This document shows positions 1 to 6,128 of a stretch of DNA of 7,245 nucleotides, one piece after another (the stretch's first letter is position 1; each line of letters starts with the position of its first letter). The translations under genes were made by a program, and so were the position numbers. The notes beneath the pieces are model-generated. The model had not been told where the DNA came from. It did not search any database and saw only the letters and a list, made by a program, of their open reading frames with translations. Source of the stretch: Actinomycetota bacterium (GTDB taxonomy: Bacteria > Actinomycetota > Coriobacteriia > Anaerosomatales > Anaerosomataceae); assembly GCA_011372845.1 (NCBI GenBank), contig DSAI01000066.1, positions 1 through 7,245 on the forward strand, written 5' to 3'.

Positions 1-24
1 GCTAGCGCATCGCTCGCCGACTGC

Positions 25-30
25 TACAAT
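25..30 (+). promoter_or_regulatory. Possible -10 box for the tRNA-Val gene
   Basis: The hexamer TACAAT at 25-30 differs from the sigma-70-type -10 consensus TATAAT at one position. It would place transcription start near 37, about 20 bases before the mature tRNA 5' end. No TTGACA-like -35 element is visible at a normal distance (positions 1-8 read GCTAGCGC), so this is a suggestion only. Confidence 0.35.
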
Positions 31-55
31 AGGCGTCGCTGTTCGCAGCTACCAT

Positions 56-130
56 GGGCGCTTAGCTCAGGGGGAGAGCACTTCCTTGACGCGGAAGGGG
101 TCAGAGGTTCAAATCCTCTAGCGCCCACCA
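56..130 (+). tRNA. tRNA-Val (anticodon GAC), CCA encoded
   Basis: A complete cloverleaf can be folded by eye. The acceptor stem GGGCGCT (56-62) pairs with AGCGCCC (120-126), followed by discriminator A127 and an encoded CCA at 128-130. The D stem is GCTC (65-68) with GAGC (76-79). The anticodon stem CTTCC (81-85) pairs with GGAAG (93-97) around the loop TTGACGC, which gives anticodon GAC at 88-90 and reads the valine codons GUC and GUU. The T stem AGAGG (103-107) pairs with CCTCT (115-119) around the loop TTCAAAT. All stems are fully Watson-Crick paired, so it should be functional. It stands alone, with its own terminator 10 bases downstream, and no other tRNA gene is adjacent in the window. 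Confidence 0.97.
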
Positions 131-140
131 TGGAACACGA

Positions 141-176
141 GACCCGCTCCGGCGACGCTGCCGGGGCGGGTCTTTT
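141..176 (+). terminator. Rho-independent terminator of tRNA-Val
   Basis: Stem 141-153 (GACCCGCTCCGGC) pairs with 160-172 (GCCGGGGCGGGTC) over 13 bp with one G-T wobble. The 6-base loop is GACGCT, and TTTT follows at 173-176. It begins just after the tRNA CCA end and lies before the cell-wall gene, so it should separate the two transcripts. Confidence 0.85.
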
Positions 177-211
177 CTGTCGTTCCTCCAGCAGACTGTG
201 CGCGATGCCGA

Positions 212-217
212 TATGAT
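212..217 (+). promoter_or_regulatory. Possible -10 box for the cell-wall transpeptidase gene
   Basis: TATGAT at 212-217 is one base from TATAAT and lies between the tRNA terminator and the gene start at 264. It would give a leader of about 40 nt. A promoter is expected here because the strong terminator at 141-176 should block read-through. No good -35 element is seen about 17 bases upstream, so the exact position is uncertain. Confidence 0.3.
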
Positions 218-263
218 GTCCCAAAGCAGGACTGATGAAAGCCTCCGTTCCGAGGGAGACTCG

Positions 264-1970
264 ATGTTCCGGATCACACACATGAGACCCGCACTCTTCC
301 TGGTCACCGCGCTCCTGACGCTCGGCGTTGCTGCGTCCGCGAGTGCCGCAACATGGCCTGCAGGCACCCATCAGGTGTCGCTCGCAGTCGACAGGGTCGA
401 GGGTGCCGACCGGTACGCCACGGCGGTCGCTGTGGCCAGGGCCGGATGGCCCGGCTGGGCGGGGATCGATCGCGTGATCATCGCCTCGGGAGAGCCCCGC
501 TCGTACGCCGATCCTCTCGCGGCGGGTTCACTATGCTGGGCGTACGACGCGCCGCTGATGCTCGTGGAGAGCGATCGCGTGCCTTCATCGGTCAAGAGCG
601 CTCTTGCCGCCATCCACTCGGCCAACGGTGGTGTGGATGTGACGATCGTGGGCGGCCCTGGGGCGGTAAGCGGCGCGGTGGTGAGTGAGCTGCGGTCGCT
701 CATCACCTCGGGTACCGTCGAACAGCCGTGGACGGTGGGGGATCGGTACACCACCGCCGCCCGCGTGGCGGCACGCTCCGCACAGGTGGCCAGCGAGACG
801 TCACGGACGGTCCCGGCGCGTGCGTTCATCGCGAACGGCACGGATCGCTTCGGCTTCGTGGACGCGCTCGCGCTGTCCGCGGTCTCTGCGCGCACAGGTG
901 TACCCGTTCTGTTGGTGCAGCCGGGTGAGGTCCCCCTGTCAACGGCCTCTGCGTTGAGATCGCTTCCTGTCGGGGATGTCATTGTCGCCGGTGGCACGAC
1001 AGCTGTCTCGAACACCGTGTACTCACGCGTGGGCGCCACGTCGCGCTGGGGAGGCTCCGACCGCTACGCCACAAGCGTCGCGATCGCCCGCGGAGCCCGC
1101 ACCGAGGGGTGGCTGACCGGCGAGATGGTAGGTGTGGCCGCGGCGATCCCGGATGCGCTGACCGGGTCGACCTACGCGGCGAAGATGGGTGGGCCGCTGC
1201 TGTACTCGGAGAAGGCGGTCCTTGCCCCGGCCACGGCGTACTACCTCGCCGGGATGCAGGGCACGGTCTCCTCGGCAGTGATCTTCGGAGGCCCGAACGC
1301 GGTCTCCACGTCACAGGAGCGGGAGCTGGGTGGTGCGCCATCCGCACCCTTGCTCGTGGCCCCTTCAGACAGCTCGTATGTGGCCAAGAAGGCGAACGTG
1401 CGAGTCCGCACCGGCGTGAACACCAGCGAGGTGAAGCTGTACGTCGGCAGCACGTTGATCGCCACGAGGCCAGCGACTTCGTATACGGTGGTGGACTTCG
1501 GGCTCGTCGCGGTGCCTGCCGACGGTATCTCGCTGCGGGTCGTCGCCACCAACCCTGACGGCAAGGTGACCGAGACGAGCGGGAAGTACCGTCGACTCGC
1601 GTATCCGGCGGCGACGTCAATCGTGATCGACAAGTCGGACTTCCGGATCTACCTGGTACAGAACGATGTGCTCGTCGAGAGCTACCCGATTGCGATCGGC
1701 CGTCCGGGCATGGAGACTCCTACGCGGCTGTGGAAGATCAACTCCAAGTACTACACCGACCCGAACGGGATGTACGGGCCGCGGAAGATGCGCCTCTACG
1801 CTCAGGCAGGTTCCACCTGGGTGTACACGGCGTACGGGATACACGGCACGAACGAACCGTGGGTCATCGGCACGAAGGCTTCGCACGGCTGCATCCGGCT
1901 GTACAACGAAGACATACTCGACCTGTTCCCGCAGGTGCGGCTCGGCACGCTCGTGCTCACACGCGAGTGA
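264..1970 (+). CDS. Secreted L,D-transpeptidase (YkuD) with three CWB2 cell-wall-binding repeats
   Basis: The product is 568 aa. Residues 1-28 look like a Sec signal peptide, with basic residues, a hydrophobic core (about 9-24) and cleavage probably after ASA at 28. Three CWB2-type repeats follow, at about 44-136, 158-249 and 262-348. Each opens with a GxDRY[AT]T motif and closes with a GGxxAVS motif. CWB2 repeats are known to anchor proteins non-covalently to secondary cell-wall polymers. Residues about 360-445 look like an Ig-type beta spacer. The C-terminal YkuD domain (about 451-566) carries His527 in HGT, and His541 and the nucleophile Cys543 in SHGCIRL. This family forms 3-3 peptidoglycan cross-links or attaches proteins to peptidoglycan outside the membrane. 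I chose ATG 264 because GAGGGAG (252-258) sits 5 bases upstream and the signal peptide begins there; an in-frame GTG at 198 would add 22 non-hydrophobic residues. The gene converges on the lipid kinase gene with no gap. The precise cross-linking substrate cannot be told from sequence. Confidence 0.92.
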   Translation: MFRITHMRPALFLVTALLTLGVAASASAATWPAGTHQVSLAVDRVEGADRYATAVAVARAGWPGWAGIDRVIIASGEPRSYADPLAAGSLCWAYDAPLMLVESDRVPSSVKSALAAIHSANGGVDVTIVGGPGAVSGAVVSELRSLITSGTVEQPWTVGDRYTTAARVAARSAQVASETSRTVPARAFIANGTDRFGFVDALALSAVSARTGVPVLLVQPGEVPLSTASALRSLPVGDVIVAGGTTAVSNTVYSRVGATSRWGGSDRYATSVAIARGARTEGWLTGEMVGVAAAIPDALTGSTYAAKMGGPLLYSEKAVLAPATAYYLAGMQGTVSSAVIFGGPNAVSTSQERELGGAPSAPLLVAPSDSSYVAKKANVRVRTGVNTSEVKLYVGSTLIATRPATSYTVVDFGLVAVPADGISLRVVATNPDGKVTETSGKYRRLAYPAATSIVIDKSDFRIYLVQNDVLVESYPIAIGRPGMETPTRLWKINSKYYTDPNGMYGPRKMRLYAQAGSTWVYTAYGIHGTNEPWVIGTKASHGCIRLYNEDILDLFPQVRLGTLVLTRE

Positions 1971-2918
1971 TCAGCCGTCCCGGCGCGCCGCTCCGAAGTC
2001 ATCCGACGGAAGAGCGTCATCATCGGCAACGATGAAGGTGGCGGCCCGGCGCAGGACGCGAGCGGTCATCGGCGTCGCTGCCGGTGTGACCTCGCCGTCG
2101 TACTGCACGGGGAGCGGCGGATCGGCAAGCACTGTGACCTGCGAGGTAGTGTGTATCTCAAGCCCCGGCCGCTCGGGATGCGACTGGAGGCGGTCGAGGA
2201 GCGCAGCCCAGATCGCCGGGAGCAGTCCGGCGGGATGGGACGTCTTCACGACGACCACCTCGAAGAGGCCGTCTTGTGCGTCGCTGCCGTGAGTCACCTC
2301 GATGTCGAACTGTATCCGCGCAAGGTTCATGATCATCACGGCGATGCCCTCGGTGCGCACGGGGCCCTCATCGAGCTCGAGCGTGAATTGCGACACCTTC
2401 GGGTTGAGGTTCTGCAGCGCTCCGAGCACGTATGCGCCCTCACCCAGGGTGGGCTTGAGTCCTGCGGCGGCCTCCATGATGGCCGCGTCGAAGCCCACTC
2501 CCGCCGAGATGGCGAAACCGGCTGTCACCTCCTTGCGGGCGCCGGACCCGGGGAGGTGCAGCTCGCCGAGGTCGATCGTGATCGTGCGGCCCGCGATGAG
2601 GGCGACCGCCAGGTCAACGGGGTCAAGGGGGAGGCGGAGGTTGCGTGCGATCAGATTGGCGGTACCGGCGGGATATGCGAGAAGCGGGATGCCTGTGTCG
2701 CGGAGCGCGTATGCGATGGCCGAGACCGTGCCGTCGCCCCCGGCCGCCACCACGCGAGCGTAGTCCTTCACATCGCGCAGGAGGTGCGCGAGGTCCGCTT
2801 CCTCGTTCAGGAAGCGCAGCGTGACATCCACGTGATGGGACCCCAGCTCACGCACGAAATCATAAAGGCCGGGGTCTCCGAACCCCGAGCGCAGATTGGT
2901 GACCATGAGCACGTTCAC
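1971..2918 (-). CDS. Diacylglycerol kinase-like lipid kinase (YegS/DgkB family)
   Basis: The product is 315 aa, close to the usual ~300 aa of soluble lipid kinases of this family. The N-terminal kinase domain (about 1-125) contains the nucleotide-binding motif AAGGDGTVS (58-66) and the companion motif YPAGTANLIARNL (82-94). The C-terminal beta-rich domain includes DGLFEVVVV (216-224) and VQYDGE (271-276), both typical of the YegS/DgkB fold. Such enzymes phosphorylate diacylglycerol or related lipids with ATP at the inner face of the membrane and recycle lipid from envelope polymer synthesis; the exact lipid is not predictable here. The start is GTG at 2918, with GAGGAG 7 bases upstream on the minus strand. 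The ATG at residue 5 is a weaker alternative. The gene diverges from rnd across 95 bp, and its stop codon abuts the stop of the convergent transpeptidase gene. No transmembrane segment is evident. Confidence 0.9.
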   Translation of the reverse strand: MNVLMVTNLRSGFGDPGLYDFVRELGSHHVDVTLRFLNEEADLAHLLRDVKDYARVVAAGGDGTVSAIAYALRDTGIPLLAYPAGTANLIARNLRLPLDPVDLAVALIAGRTITIDLGELHLPGSGARKEVTAGFAISAGVGFDAAIMEAAAGLKPTLGEGAYVLGALQNLNPKVSQFTLELDEGPVRTEGIAVMIMNLARIQFDIEVTHGSDAQDGLFEVVVVKTSHPAGLLPAIWAALLDRLQSHPERPGLEIHTTSQVTVLADPPLPVQYDGEVTPAATPMTARVLRRAATFIVADDDALPSDDFGAARRDG

Positions 2919-2968
2919 CGGCTGACTCCTCGTCTGAGCTTCACCCTTGGGCTACACTCGAACGACAC

Positions 2969-3007
2969 ACCCGAGACCTGCTCGGAACGATACCCGAGAC
3001 CTTCGGA
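2969..3007 (+). repeat. Direct repeat of two small inverted repeats in the lipid kinase/rnd spacer
   Basis: ACCCGAGACCT occurs at 2969-2979 and 2992-3002, a spacing of 23 bases, each followed by TCGGA (2982-2986 and 3003-3007). Each copy is also a small inverted repeat: CCGAG/CTCGG (2971-2975 with 2981-2985) and CCGA/TCGG (2994-2997 with 3003-3006). The second copy overlaps the rnd Shine-Dalgarno sequence GGAGA (3005-3009). The layout could suit an operator for a dimeric regulator or a leader structure that affects rnd translation. No function is shown. The rest of the 95-bp spacer has no promoter with both boxes that I can support. Confidence 0.5.
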
Positions 3008-3013
3008 GACTCA

Positions 3014-4195
3014 TTGTACATCCGGGACACTGAATCACTTGTCGACACGATCGAGACCCTCATGGCGGCGCCTGTCGTGGCGGTTGACACGGAGTTCATG
3101 CGCGAGCGCACGTACTATGCCCGGTTGTGCCTGGTGCAGCTCGGTACGGCCGAGGAGAGCTTCGTGGTGGACGCCGTGGCGCTGGAGGGCAAGCTGGAAC
3201 CCCTCGCGCGGCTGCTGACGGCTCCACGCGTCGTGAAGGTAGTGCATGCCGGCTCGCAGGACGTAGAGATACTGCTGCGGGCCACCGGCTCCACTGTCGC
3301 CCCGGTGTTCGACACGCAGATCGCGGCGACTCTGGCGGGCTTTTCAGTCCAGGTGGGGTACGCGCAGTTGGTCAAGGACCTCCTCGGCGTGCATGTGGAC
3401 AAGTCGGATACGTTCACCGACTGGGCGGCGCGTCCGCTCACGCCGGAGCAGGTCGAGTATGCCGAGGCCGACGTGCGCTACCTGCCGCAAGTCTACGAGC
3501 GGCTGTACGAGCGACTCGAGCGCGAAGGCAGGCTCGCCTGGCTCGCCGAGGACTTCGAGCGCCTTGCGGACCCGCAGACCTATGAGGTCGACCCCCGCGA
3601 GCAGTATCACCGGGTGAAGCGCGCCTCATCGCTCGACCGCAGGAGCCTCGCGGTGTTGCGCGAACTCGCTGCTTGGCGAGAGGCGGAGGCGCAGCGCAGG
3701 AACACGCCCAAGCGGTGGCTGATCTCCGATGAGAGCCTCGTGGAGATCGCGAGGCGTACGCCGGGCTCCGTCGCGGAGCTCTCCGGGATCCGGGGTGTGA
3801 ACGACAAGGTGGCGTCACGCAGCGGCGCTGCCGTCATCGCGGCCATCCGCGCGGGTCAGGCGGTCCCTGAGGACGAACTGCCCCAGCTGCCGCGCAAGGA
3901 CCGTATCCCGTCGGGCGCCCAGGCGGTTGCGGACCTGCTGTCGGCGGTGTTGCGCATCAGGGCGCGGGAGCACAACGTGGCGACCACGCTGCTGGCATCG
4001 CGCGACGAACTCGAGCGGTTCGCGGCAGGAGACCGAGACGGCCACCCCCTCTCCACAGGTTGGCGTCGCACGCTTGTGGGAGCCGAACTGGCCGCGATAG
4101 CCGACGGCGCGACAGCAGTGCGCGTGAAGGACGGTCGCGTGGCCGTCATCCCGGTTGAACCGCCCTCCGAAGCCTCCGGGAGCGATGATGCCTGA
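3014..4195 (+). CDS. rnd: Ribonuclease D (3'-5' exoribonuclease, DEDDy type with HRDC domain)
   Basis: The product is 393 aa, close to the ~375 aa of E. coli RNase D. The exonuclease domain (about 1-170) shows all DEDDy motifs: Exo I VDTEF with Asp25 and Glu27, Exo II HAGSQD with Asp83, and Exo III YAEAD with Tyr149 and Asp153. These residues bind two metal ions for hydrolytic 3'-5' trimming. The segment ERTYYARLCLVQLG (31-44) is also typical of RNase D. An HRDC domain spans about 205-285, followed by a C-terminal helical region. The family trims 3' ends of tRNA precursors and other small stable RNAs in the cytoplasm. The start is TTG at 3014 with GGAGA 4 bases upstream. This start keeps the usual N-terminal strand, which an ATG at codon 17 would remove. 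It is the first gene of the rightward cluster, and its 3' end overlaps xseA by 8 bases. Confidence 0.93.
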   Translation: MYIRDTESLVDTIETLMAAPVVAVDTEFMRERTYYARLCLVQLGTAEESFVVDAVALEGKLEPLARLLTAPRVVKVVHAGSQDVEILLRATGSTVAPVFDTQIAATLAGFSVQVGYAQLVKDLLGVHVDKSDTFTDWAARPLTPEQVEYAEADVRYLPQVYERLYERLEREGRLAWLAEDFERLADPQTYEVDPREQYHRVKRASSLDRRSLAVLRELAAWREAEAQRRNTPKRWLISDESLVEIARRTPGSVAELSGIRGVNDKVASRSGAAVIAAIRAGQAVPEDELPQLPRKDRIPSGAQAVADLLSAVLRIRAREHNVATTLLASRDELERFAAGDRDGHPLSTGWRRTLVGAELAAIADGATAVRVKDGRVAVIPVEPPSEASGSDDA

Positions 4196-5525
4196 CCAGA
4201 AGGAGGCGCTTTCGGTATCCGACGCGATGGCGCTTGCCAAAGGCGCGCTCGAAGGCCTGCGGCTCAAGGTCGTGGGCGAGGTGTCCGAGGCCACGATCAA
4301 ACCCGGCTACAAGGCCATCTACTTCTCACTGAAGGACGGGCAGGCCGTGATGCCCTGTCTGATGTGGCGCGACCAGTACGACGCGTCCGGGGTGACCCTC
4401 GAAGACGGCGCACTGGTGGAGGTCACCGGGAACTTCACCGCGTATGCCCCCAAGGGACGGATGCAGTTCCAGGTGCGTTCCGTTGAGGTGGCGGGCGAGG
4501 GGATGCTCCGGCTGCAGGTGGCGCGGCTGGCCAAGGCCCTCGAGGCCGAGGGGCTGATGTCGCCTGACCGGAAACGGCCGCTGCCACGGTACCCCGAGCG
4601 GATCGGCGTGGTCACATCGCCGCGAGGGAAGGCGGTGCACGATATCATCCGCACGCTGCGGCGACGGTACCCTGTCGCCGAGCTGGTGATCGCAGGCGTC
4701 CAGGTGGAAGGAGATGGCGCCGCTGCCGAGATCGTCCGCGCGCTGGAGGCGGTGGGGGCCGAGCCGGGTATCGATGTGGTCATCCTCGGGCGCGGCGGGG
4801 GCAGCTATGAGGACCTCATGCCGTTCAATACCGAGGAAGTAGCCCGCGCTGCGGCTGCGTGCCCGGTCCCGGTGGTGACGGGGATCGGTCATGAACCCGA
4901 CACCAGCATCGCCGACATGGTGGCCGATGTCCGCGCATCCACTCCCACGGCCGCAGCCGAAGCCGTGGCTCCCGACGTTGCTGAAGTGGCCCGGACACTG
5001 GACGCAGGTGGGACGCGCCTCGGTCGTGCACTCACACACCTCGTGGCAGGTCTGTCGCATCGCCTCGGACTCCTGGCCGACCGGCCCGTGTTCTCCTCGG
5101 CGGACGCGCTGCTCGCAACACCCGGGCAGACGCTGGACATGCTTGCCGACGGGCTGGAGCGGGCGCTTCCGGGGTATCTCTCCCGCAGCGAAGAGGCCAT
5201 CGTGCGTGCGCGGGAGGCTCTGGCGCGGGTCGGTCCGCGTCTCACGGAGCAGCACGCGTCCCGCCTGGAGCGTGAGCGAGATCGGGTGGTGTCGGTCGGC
5301 AGACTGCTCGTGGAGGCGGCCGACCGCGACGTCGGTCAGATGGCCGCCCGACTGGAGGACCTGTCGCCGCTTGCGATACTGGGCCGCGGATACGCGGTAT
5401 GTTACGAAGAGGATGGTGCGGTGCTTCGCTCGGCTGCTGATGTCGCGCCGGGCGACCGCGTGGATGTGCGTCTCGCCGAGGGAACCCTCGGCTGCATCGT
5501 TGAGTCAGTTGGATCGGAGGGGTAG
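4188..5525 (+). CDS. xseA: Exodeoxyribonuclease VII large subunit
   Basis: The product is 445 aa, close to the 456 aa of E. coli XseA. An N-terminal OB-fold (about 5-103) contains KVVGEVSEATIKPGYKAIYF (28-47) and binds single-stranded DNA. The catalytic region starts at RIGVVTSPRGKAVHDII (138-154) and includes GRGGGSYEDL (201-210), GIGHEPDTSIADMVAD (232-247) and RASTPTAAAE (249-258), all family hallmarks. A long helical, coiled-coil-prone segment follows, where small subunits dock, and then a short C-terminal beta region. With XseB it degrades single-stranded DNA from both ends without needing a metal ion, and acts in repair and mutation avoidance. Two tandem ATG codons occur at 4185 and 4188; I chose 4188 because GGGAG (4178-4182) is then 5 bases away. 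An upstream in-frame TTG at 4155 is less likely. The start lies inside the rnd 3' end, which suggests translational coupling. Confidence 0.95.
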   Translation: MPDQKEALSVSDAMALAKGALEGLRLKVVGEVSEATIKPGYKAIYFSLKDGQAVMPCLMWRDQYDASGVTLEDGALVEVTGNFTAYAPKGRMQFQVRSVEVAGEGMLRLQVARLAKALEAEGLMSPDRKRPLPRYPERIGVVTSPRGKAVHDIIRTLRRRYPVAELVIAGVQVEGDGAAAEIVRALEAVGAEPGIDVVILGRGGGSYEDLMPFNTEEVARAAAACPVPVVTGIGHEPDTSIADMVADVRASTPTAAAEAVAPDVAEVARTLDAGGTRLGRALTHLVAGLSHRLGLLADRPVFSSADALLATPGQTLDMLADGLERALPGYLSRSEEAIVRAREALARVGPRLTEQHASRLERERDRVVSVGRLLVEAADRDVGQMAARLEDLSPLAILGRGYAVCYEEDGAVLRSAADVAPGDRVDVRLAEGTLGCIVESVGSEG

Positions 5526-5768
5526 ATGTCAGACGAGGTCGTTGCGCCGGCGGACATGACGTTCGGGGCCGCGTTGGCGGAACTCGAGCAGATCGTGCGC
5601 GCGCTCGAAACGGGACAGCTCGAGCTTGAGGACAGTCTCGCCCGCTACGAGCGGGGGGTCGCTCTGCTGACCGCCTGCCAGAAGAAGCTGAGCGAGGCCA
5701 GGCAGAAGGTCACCGCTCTGATCGGCGAACTCGAAGGAGCCGAGGCGGAGGAGGCTGACGGATCGTGA
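5526..5768 (+). CDS. xseB: Exodeoxyribonuclease VII small subunit
   Basis: The product is 80 aa, the usual length for XseB. It shows the family pattern from MTFGAALAELEQIVRALE (11-28), then GQLELEDSLARYERG (30-44), then a second helix rich in Lys, Glu and Gln (about 45-70). These form the two-helix hairpin that packs several copies of XseB along the XseA helical arm. The ATG at 5526 directly follows the xseA TAG stop (5523-5525). The strong Shine-Dalgarno GGAGGGG (5516-5522) lies inside the end of xseA. This arrangement, with a stronger ribosome binding site than xseA has, fits the known need for several small subunits per large subunit; the link is my inference. The acidic tail at 69-80 is low in complexity. 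Confidence 0.95.
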   Translation: MSDEVVAPADMTFGAALAELEQIVRALETGQLELEDSLARYERGVALLTACQKKLSEARQKVTALIGELEGAEAEEADGS

Positions 5769-6124
5769 CCGATGAGTGCGTTTTCTGCATGATCGCCAAT
5801 GGGGAGATACCCGCCACAGCGGTGTACGAGGACGAGACGGTGTTCGCGTTCGACGACATCGCCCCGCAGGCCCCCGTGCACGTGCTCATCGTTCCCCGCG
5901 CGCACTACGCGGACATCTCTGACGAGGTGCCCGATGACGTGCTGGTGGCGCTGATGCGCGCCGTGCCCAAGGTGGCTGCCGCCAAGGGCGTCGCCGCGTC
6001 AGGATACCGGGTGATAGCGAACACGGGGGAGGACGCCGGGCAGACCGTGCACCACCTCCACGTCCATGTGATCGGCGGGCGACCGCTCGGCGAAGGCATG
6101 GTCCGTCCAATGGAAGGGGAATGA
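5765..6124 (+). CDS. HIT-family (histidine triad) nucleotide hydrolase, HinT-like
   Basis: The product is 119 aa, typical of single-domain HINT proteins. The histidine triad is plain: HHLHVHVIGGR at 96-106, with the H-x-H-x-H residues 97, 99 and 101, of which His99 should be the nucleophile. The opening CVFCMIANGEIPATAVYED (5-23) and the APQAPVHVLIVPRAHY segment (33-48) are both characteristic. Cys5, Cys8 and His47 resemble the zinc-site residues found in part of this family. Members hydrolyse purine nucleoside phosphoramidates such as AMP-amino acid or AMP-lysine adducts in the cytoplasm. The start is GTG at 5765, which overlaps the xseB stop by 4 bases (GTGA). GGAGGAGG (5747-5754) lies 10 bases upstream within xseB. 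Placement right after xseAB suggests co-transcription; a functional connection is not shown. Confidence 0.93.
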   Translation: MTDECVFCMIANGEIPATAVYEDETVFAFDDIAPQAPVHVLIVPRAHYADISDEVPDDVLVALMRAVPKVAAAKGVAASGYRVIANTGEDAGQTVHHLHVHVIGGRPLGEGMVRPMEGE

Positions 6125-6128
6125 CGCG

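Noticed and set aside
198..263. GTG 198 as the start of the transpeptidase gene
   Set aside because: It would put 22 polar, charged residues before the signal peptide and lacks a Shine-Dalgarno sequence. ATG 264 has GAGGGAG at a proper distance.
24..371. Minus-strand open frame of 115 codons across the tRNA
   Set aside because: It is the antisense of the tRNA and its terminator. The GARGFEPLTPSAS stretch is the familiar peptide produced when a tRNA gene is translated on the wrong strand, a common false annotation. The rest runs antisense to the signal-peptide region of the transpeptidase.
371..1039. Long minus-strand open frame inside the transpeptidase gene
   Set aside because: It is rich in Ser, Thr, Ala and Pro, has no recognisable motif, and lies opposite a well-supported protein domain; it is a high-GC shadow frame.
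2151..3218. Plus-strand 355-codon open frame opposite the lipid kinase
   Set aside because: It is antisense to the GGDGT lipid kinase and runs out of frame into rnd. No family motif appears, and the kinase and RNase D motifs on the competing frames are clear.
4155..4187. TTG 4155 or ATG 4185 as the xseA start
   Set aside because: TTG 4155 adds a Pro-rich leader without a ribosome binding site. ATG 4185 leaves only 2 bases after GGGAG. ATG 4188 fits better, although 4185 would change the protein by only one residue.
4326..5255. Minus-strand 309-codon open frame inside xseA
   Set aside because: It is rich in His, Arg, Gly and Pro with no motif, the usual product of reading a high-GC gene backwards; xseA motifs span the same bases.
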